Assembly (NCBI GenBank): GCA_943326025.2
Contig: CALPRR020000003.1
Span: 1-27,900, forward strand
Direction: 5' to 3'
Origin: Candidatus Kuenenia stuttgartensis
GTDB taxonomy: Bacteria > Bacteroidota > Bacteroidia > Flavobacteriales_D > Crocinitomicaceae
DNA: 27,900 bases
The position numbers and the translations under genes are program-made. Positions 23,967 through 27,900 of this stretch are shown here, in pieces; position 1 is the first letter of the stretch; each line of letters opens with the position of its first letter. The notes beneath the pieces are model-generated. The model ran no database searches and was not told the DNA's origin. It was given only the letters and a program-made list of their open reading frames with translations.

Positions 23967-24560
23967 TTAATCAATTACTAACTGATGTTTTTCAATTAAT
24001 TTTCTAAGATTTATCAATGCGTATCTCATTCTACCTAAAGCAGTATTAATACTAATATCTTCTTTATCTGCTATATCTTGAAATGATAAATCTTGAAATA
24101 ACCTCATTTTTAGAATATCTCTTTGCATTTCTGGTAAATATTCAACCAAATCAACCATTTGTGTTTCAAGTTCAGTTCTTGTAATTTGATCTTCTATATT
24201 CTCATCTTCTAATTTCAAAGTACTGAAAATATTAAAATCAGATTTTAAAGAAGAAGATTCTGAAATGAAACTCACCTTATTTGTTCTTCTAAAATGATCA
24301 ATAATTAGATTGTGAGCAATTCTCATAGCCCAAGGTAAAAACTTCCCTTCTTCGTTATATGTTCCTAACTTAAAAGTATTTACGATCTTAATAAACGTTT
24401 CTTGAAAAATATCTTCAGCTAAATCGCGATCATTCAGTTTAATTTGAATAAAACGGTAGATTTTGTTTTTGTGTCGCATCAATAATGTTTTAAATGCGCT
24501 TTCATTTCCCTGAATGTATAATGAGATTAACTCACGGTCTGCCATTAGTTTCATATTCAT
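23967..24560 (-). CDS. RNA polymerase sigma-70 family (ECF-like) factor
   Basis: A 197-residue sigma factor with region 2 and region 4 only. Region 2 (about 20-95) contains DLAEDIFQETFIKI and FLPWAMRIAHNLIIDHFRR, which bind core polymerase and the -10 element. Region 4 (about 135-190) contains PEMQRDILKMR and a helix-turn-helix beginning LSFQDIADKEDIS. Close relatives are widespread in Flavobacteriales as stand-alone sigma factors. No anti-sigma gene is adjacent: the neighbours are the small RNA and a methyltransferase gene 186 bases upstream. The start MNMKLMADRELISLY could also be the internal Met at residue 6. Target promoters are unknown. Confidence 0.9.
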   Translation of the reverse strand: MNMKLMADRELISLYIQGNESAFKTLLMRHKNKIYRFIQIKLNDRDLAEDIFQETFIKIVNTFKLGTYNEEGKFLPWAMRIAHNLIIDHFRRTNKVSFISESSSLKSDFNIFSTLKLEDENIEDQITRTELETQMVDLVEYLPEMQRDILKMRLFQDLSFQDIADKEDISINTALGRMRYALINLRKLIEKHQLVID

Positions 24561-24746
24561 AATTCCTCGTTTTAGAAGTAAAACAATTATTCGTTTTTCA
24601 TTTTAAAAGAGTAAAATTATGCTATAGGCTAACTTTTTTTGAGTTATTTATATTGCTAATATACAATTTATTCTATTACATCCAAGAAATAATTTTAAAA
24701 ATTAAGTAATAAAATTTAAAGTGTAGAAATTATTGAGCGAACAGAT

Positions 24747-25454
24747 TTAGATTTCTTTATTATGAAAATCTAATGTCAATCTTCTATAATCCTCTGAATA
24801 CGTGTTATTTTCGTTTCTTATTAAAATATTGATTTGTTTAAATTCTCGAATCGTTTTTGAAAACACAAGAACAGATCGTTTTGATTTACCAGGTTTTGCA
24901 AACAAAGTGATTTCTTTAATACAATAAAGCTTTAATTTAAGACAATATTCTTTCCATTTTAAAGTGTTTTCTGTTGGTAGAATCATCCAAAACATACCTT
25001 CATTTGTCAGTAAAGAATTTACTCTCATAAAGAGACTTTCAAATGGTAAATGAGATTCATGTTTAGCTTTAGCAATATTAAATTGATTGTTTTGAAATGT
25101 CGTTTCGTAAAAAGGTGGATTCGAAACGATTAAGTCATACTTTTGGAATTCATCAATTCTGAAGGAGAAAAAATCTTCGCAAATTCCATTTAAACGATCG
25201 GACCATTTAGAAAGGCTAAAATTTAATTTTAAATCTATAAAACTAAGACAATCAATTTCTATTGCATCAATTTCTATTGTTGAATTTCTCTGTGCTATCA
25301 TTAAAGATAAAACACCTGTACCTGCACCAATATCAAGGCATTTATTATGTGATTCAGATTCAATCAGTGCGCCTAAAAGCATTGCATCAGTACCTACTTT
25401 TAATGCAGAATTATCTTGTCGAATTATAAATTCTTTAAAGGAAAAGGATGACAT
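24747..25454 (-). CDS. TrmN6-like tRNA adenine-N6 methyltransferase
   Basis: A 235-residue SAM-dependent methyltransferase of the YfiC/TrmN6 group, which methylates N6 of A37 in tRNA1(Val) in E. coli. It shows the typical N-terminus FKEFIIRQDNSALKVGTDAM (7-26), motif I DIGAGTG (41-47), an acidic residue after motif II (AIEID) and the N6-adenine catalytic motif NPPF (112-115) in IVSNPPFY. Length fits the family. It starts 3 bases after rimM, taking the place that trmD holds in the rpsP-rimM-trmD order of other phyla. Target nucleotide assigned by family only. Confidence 0.88.
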   Translation of the reverse strand: MSSFSFKEFIIRQDNSALKVGTDAMLLGALIESESHNKCLDIGAGTGVLSLMIAQRNSTIEIDAIEIDCLSFIDLKLNFSLSKWSDRLNGICEDFFSFRIDEFQKYDLIVSNPPFYETTFQNNQFNIAKAKHESHLPFESLFMRVNSLLTNEGMFWMILPTENTLKWKEYCLKLKLYCIKEITLFAKPGKSKRSVLVFSKTIREFKQINILIRNENNTYSEDYRRLTLDFHNKEI

Positions 25455-25457
25455 GAA

Positions 25458-25988
25458 TTAGTCCAGATACAAAGATATCAGACCAGTCGGAGCGTTAATA
25501 AATAAAATTTTATTTTCTCTATCAACTTTCTTGACTAAATCATCTAACAATGGAATCAATACCTCTTTTGAACCATTCATTACTTGAATAAGTGGATTAA
25601 CAGATAGATCTATAACAGATTCTAAAACACCAACCTCTCCATATTGTTCATCAAATACTTTATAACCAACAACCTCATGATCATAAAAGTTATTCCCTTC
25701 TAATTCTTTCAAAATCGATGAAGGCAAATAAAGGTTTTTTCTTAGAATGATTTTAGCATCCATTTCAGAATTAATTCCTTCGAATTTCACTGCAGCAAAT
25801 GGATGATTTTTTAATTTAAATGATTCAATAAAAAAAGGAGTTAATTGATTATTGATATCAATAAAAACATTATCAATATCAATATAATCTTCTGGATTAG
25901 TAACGTCCAAAAACAACGAAACTTCACCTTTAAATCCGTGAAGTTTCGCTACATATCCTAAATGAAAGCAATCTGCTTTATTCATCAA
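25458..25988 (-). CDS. rimM: 16S rRNA processing protein RimM
   Basis: A 176-residue ribosome-maturation factor that binds S19 and helps finish the 30S head. The N-terminal RimM barrel opens with HLGYVAKLHGFKGEVSLF (9-26), and the C-terminal PRC-barrel spans about 100-176 (FYDHEVVGYKVFDEQYGEVG, then EVLIPLLDDLVKKVDRENK). The ORF has two Met at the N-terminus, and either could be the start. It lies 9 bases after rpsP and 3 bases before the TrmN6-like gene, giving a compact translation operon. Confidence 0.94.
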   Translation of the reverse strand: MMNKADCFHLGYVAKLHGFKGEVSLFLDVTNPEDYIDIDNVFIDINNQLTPFFIESFKLKNHPFAAVKFEGINSEMDAKIILRKNLYLPSSILKELEGNNFYDHEVVGYKVFDEQYGEVGVLESVIDLSVNPLIQVMNGSKEVLIPLLDDLVKKVDRENKILFINAPTGLISLYLD

Positions 25989-25997
25989 TGTTAATTT

Positions 25998-26546
25998 TTA
26001 TTCAGCTGAAGTTTCTTCTTCAGTTGATGCATCTGGAGCTTCAGTCGCTTCTTCTTCAGCAACAACTTCTTCTACCTCTTCTACAACTGGAGCATTTTTA
26101 GCCTCAATCGCTTTTGCTTTCGCTTCTTTTTTCTCAGCTTCAGCTTTCAAACGAGCTACTTTATCAGCATCTGCATTTTTACCTAAACCGTCTTTTTTAG
26201 CAACAATTTTAGCTTCTTTTTCAGCAACCCATGCAGCAAAACGAGTTTCTACATCAGCTTCAGTTAAAGCTCCTTTTTTAACACCATTAATTAAATGGTT
26301 TTTGTAAAGAATTCCTTTGTAAGAAAGAATCGCTCTTGCTGTGTCTGTTAATTCAGCTCCAACTTGAACCCAGTGTAAAGTTTTATCAAAATTGATATCG
26401 ATTGTTGCTGGATTAGTGTTAGGATTATAAGTTCCTAATTTTTCGATGAATTTACCATCTCTTTTAGCTCTTGAGTCAGCAGCTACTAAATGGAAAACAG
26501 GTTTCCCTTTTTTTCCGTGTCTTTGCAATCTAATACGTGTTGCCAT
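25998..26546 (-). CDS. rpsP: 30S ribosomal protein bS16 with long tail
   Basis: A 182-residue S16. The core (about 1-85) has MATRIRLQRHGKKGKPVFHL, ADSRAKRDGKFIEKLGTYNP and the WVQVGAELTDTARAIL region, which contact 16S rRNA in the body of the small subunit. The E. coli protein has 82 residues; here about 95 more follow, first Lys/Ala-rich (WVAEKEAKIVAKKDG, AEAEKKEAKAKAIEA) and then Glu-rich (VEEVEEVVAEEEATE) to the end. Acidic and Ala-rich tails on S16 are known in Bacteroidota, so this is a lineage trait rather than a fusion error. It is first of the rpsP-rimM-trmN6 unit. Confidence 0.96.
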   Translation of the reverse strand: MATRIRLQRHGKKGKPVFHLVAADSRAKRDGKFIEKLGTYNPNTNPATIDINFDKTLHWVQVGAELTDTARAILSYKGILYKNHLINGVKKGALTEADVETRFAAWVAEKEAKIVAKKDGLGKNADADKVARLKAEAEKKEAKAKAIEAKNAPVVEEVEEVVAEEEATEAPDASTEEETSAE

Positions 26547-26565
26547 TTTTTTTTGTTTTATAAGT

Positions 26566-26582
26566 TGAAGTACGAAACTTCA
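26566..26582 (-). promoter_or_regulatory. Small hairpin in the rpsP leader
   Basis: TGAAGT (26566-26571) and ACTTCA (26577-26582) form a 6-bp inverted repeat with a 5-base loop, 19-36 bases upstream of the rpsP ATG. It would lie in the mRNA leader. Too small to call a regulator. Confidence 0.3.
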
Positions 26583-26606
26583 GTTAATAAATAAATTATT
26601 TGGGTG

Positions 26607-26614
26607 CAAATTTA
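26607..26614 (-). promoter_or_regulatory. Promoter -7 element of rpsP-rimM-trmN6
   Basis: The minus strand reads TAAATTTG followed by C, an exact TAnnTTTG match about 60 bases upstream of the rpsP start. The expected -33 TTG is not clear. Confidence 0.5.
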
Positions 26615-26650
26615 GTCAAAAGTTTTGATAAATCTATATTTCTATAAAAA

Positions 26651-27457
26651 TTATCTATTTATCATAGATTTCAACTCATGTACCTCTTTTTGTAAATCTT
26701 GTAATGAACGTGATAAGTCATGATCATCCATTCTTATTTCAGGTAATTCAGGTGAAATATAATTTACAAACTTCCACATTTCTAGTATGTCATTCACATG
26801 AACAAAATAAGGCTTGTAAAAGGGGTTTGTTGAACATAATTGAAATGACTGAGTTGAATCTAAGAGATTATGTACTATCTTGAAAACAATTCCATCTTCT
26901 TTTGTTACGACAATACAAGGGGTTGCATTTCTAATAGTCATCCAATTTTGAACAAATTCTGCTATTACAAATGAACCTTCAACTACTGGAGGCATTGAAT
27001 CGCCTTGAATAGGAAAAGTCCTATATTTTTTGTTTTTAGATAAAAATGGTAAATTAAATGTAGGTAATACTTTTAAATAATCAGGATCAGCATATCCACG
27101 AGCATAACCCGCACTTGCTTTCATTGGAATTAGTTCGATCATTTCTTCGTCATGTTCATTTACTATAGAAGTCAACACACGTAGTTTTTGACCTTTGACA
27201 TCTGTCAACAAACCTTTATCCATGCGCTCCAATTCGTTTTCTGTAAAATCTTCAAAATTCTTACGAAGCAACTCATCAATTGAAACTTTAAAATAATCAC
27301 TAAATGCAACTAAATTTTCAATATTAGGCTGAGCTACACCGTTTTCATAACCGCTGTAAGTTGAACGACTTAGTTTTAAGTCTTGCGCAACATCTTCCTG
27401 AGATTTTTTTAGACGCTTACGTAATATCTTAAGATTATTTCCTACTTCCATTTTCAA
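26651..27457 (-). CDS. XRE-family regulator with S24 (LexA/CI-like) domain
   Basis: A 268-residue repressor-like protein. Residues about 5-65 are an XRE helix-turn-helix (SQEDVAQDLKLSRSTYSGYE). A C-terminal S24 peptidase-like domain spans about 110-240. It carries a full self-cleavage set: Ala116-Gly117 (KASAGYARG), S154 (QGDSMPP) and K193 (VFKIV), with spacings close to LexA. The last 25 residues form a probable short coiled coil (LQKEVHELKSMI). Such proteins control phage or stress genes elsewhere, but no phage genes are near, and chromosomal XRE-S24 regulators are common in Bacteroidota. Candidate operator half-sites lie around its predicted start. Whether it really self-cleaves is unknown. 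It is 67 bases downstream of the BrkB-like gene. Confidence 0.9.
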   Translation of the reverse strand: MKMEVGNNLKILRKRLKKSQEDVAQDLKLSRSTYSGYENGVAQPNIENLVAFSDYFKVSIDELLRKNFEDFTENELERMDKGLLTDVKGQKLRVLTSIVNEHDEEMIELIPMKASAGYARGYADPDYLKVLPTFNLPFLSKNKKYRTFPIQGDSMPPVVEGSFVIAEFVQNWMTIRNATPCIVVTKEDGIVFKIVHNLLDSTQSFQLCSTNPFYKPYFVHVNDILEMWKFVNYISPELPEIRMDDHDLSRSLQDLQKEVHELKSMINR

Positions 27458-27479
27458 TTAAATTGAATTCGAAGTAAAG

Positions 27480-27502
27480 ATAAGTTTTTCTTATTAAATA
27501 AG
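27480..27502 (-). promoter_or_regulatory. Candidate operator of the XRE/S24 gene
   Basis: Three half-sites, ATAAG, CTTAT and ATAAG (27480-27484, 27490-27494, 27498-27502), lie between the regulator ATG and the -7 box TATGTTTG (minus strand, 27503-27510), overlapping the likely transcription start. This fits autorepression. In AT-rich DNA such short repeats can be chance. Confidence 0.35.
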
Positions 27503-27510
27503 CAAACATA
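27503..27510 (-). promoter_or_regulatory. Possible promoter -7 element of the XRE/S24 gene
   Basis: On the minus strand this reads TATGTTTG, an exact TAnnTTTG match, 46 bases before the ATG. The -33 region falls in the end of the BrkB-like gene and has no TTG at the usual spacing. Confidence 0.4.
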
Positions 27511-27524
27511 TGATTAAATTATAA

Positions 27525-27900
27525 TCATCTCTTAGCAATTATAGGTTTACCTGCCGTTTTAGCATAAACAGCAGTAAATTTTGCACCAAAGAATATAATT
27601 TGAGATGAATAATAAGTCCATAACAATATAATCATCAGCGTACCTGCAATCCCTCCATCTTTTGCGAAAAAATAATGTGCTAAATAAGACTTAATTAAAA
27701 GTTGACCAAAATATAGTAGAATTGATGTTACTAAAGCACCACCCAACGCCAATTTCCACATAACTAACCCATCATGTAAATACCTGAATATCAAAGTAAA
27801 TATCAACAAATTAGTCAATATAGAAATACCATGTTGAGCAAACTCCATAAACACCCAACTAACAGCATTTGTCTGAGTAAAGAATTCATTTCCAACTGAA
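27525..27900 (-). CDS. YihY/BrkB-family membrane protein, 5' end outside window
   Basis: The C-terminal part of a YihY/virulence factor BrkB-type inner-membrane protein. The frame stays open to the right edge (last full codon ends at 27899), so the gene starts outside; the apparent GTG start at 27852-27854 is not real. The visible 125 residues contain about three membrane segments (ISILTNLLIFTLIFRYL, LGGALVTSILLYFGQLLI, IAGTLMIILLWTYYSSQIIF). They match the family ending, including the LLWTYYSSQIIFFGAKFTAVY block. The family was once annotated as ribonuclease BN by mistake; its function is unclear, perhaps transport. It has no terminator of its own before the XRE/S24 gene, so read-through is possible. 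Confidence 0.88.
   Translation of the reverse strand, partial: SVGNEFFTQTNAVSWVFMEFAQHGISILTNLLIFTLIFRYLHDGLVMWKLALGGALVTSILLYFGQLLIKSYLAHYFFAKDGGIAGTLMIILLWTYYSSQIIFFGAKFTAVYAKTAGKPIIAKR

Overview
This is a chromosomal stretch of a low-GC Bacteroidota bacterium, most likely order Flavobacteriales. The reasons are: AT-rich DNA; TAnnTTTG-type -7 promoter elements (the clearest, for the HU gene, is TTG-N19-TATATTTG); A-rich start contexts instead of Shine-Dalgarno sequences; and the gene order parA-parB-DUF5683-dapB-lepB-wbqC. Bacteroidota-style proteins also occur: a long bS16, a PUR/DUF3276 protein and a mitochondrial-type aconitase. The genus cannot be fixed from this window.

Layout. 1-2926: an operon-like run of a WG-repeat protein (5' end outside the window), a TonB-like periplasmic protein and an AAC(3)-fold acyltransferase. 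2988-3809: menB. 3865-5241 (-): a DEDDh exonuclease/GIY-YIG nuclease fusion, divergent from a GNAT acetyltransferase and an exonuclease III-family xth gene. 6734-9729 (-): an outer-membrane beta-barrel protein and aconitase. 9997-11120: rpsF-rpsR-rplI with a strong terminator. 11380-12407: HU and a SpoU/TrmH methyltransferase. 12409-15488 (-): a four-gene run in the order trhO, lgt, aroK, transglutaminase-like protein. 15741-17629: a tiny basic putative lipoprotein facing an M1 metallopeptidase. 17765-23828 (+): the PUR-like gene, parA-parB-DUF5683, then dapB-lepB-wbqC. 23878-23958: a probable small RNA. 23967-24560 (-): a sigma-70-family factor. 24747-26546 (-): rpsP-rimM-trmN6-like. 26651-27457 (-): an XRE/S24 repressor-like regulator. 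27525-27900 (-): a YihY/BrkB membrane protein cut by the right edge.

How it fits together. Most of the window is core housekeeping: ribosome assembly and tRNA modification (S6, S18, L9, S16, RimM, TrmH, TrmN6, TrhO), chromosome organisation (ParAB, HU), cell-envelope biogenesis (Lgt, LepB, DapB, OMP), central metabolism (aconitase, MenB, AroK) and DNA repair. No gap exceeds 300 bases. I saw no tRNA, rRNA, CRISPR array, insertion sequence or phage module. The best candidates for something undescribed are the compact transcription unit at 23878-23958 with a possible two-tier G-quadruplex, an identical 10-base loop shared by two unrelated terminators, the enlarged signal peptidase, and the WG/TonB/AAC(3) gene run.
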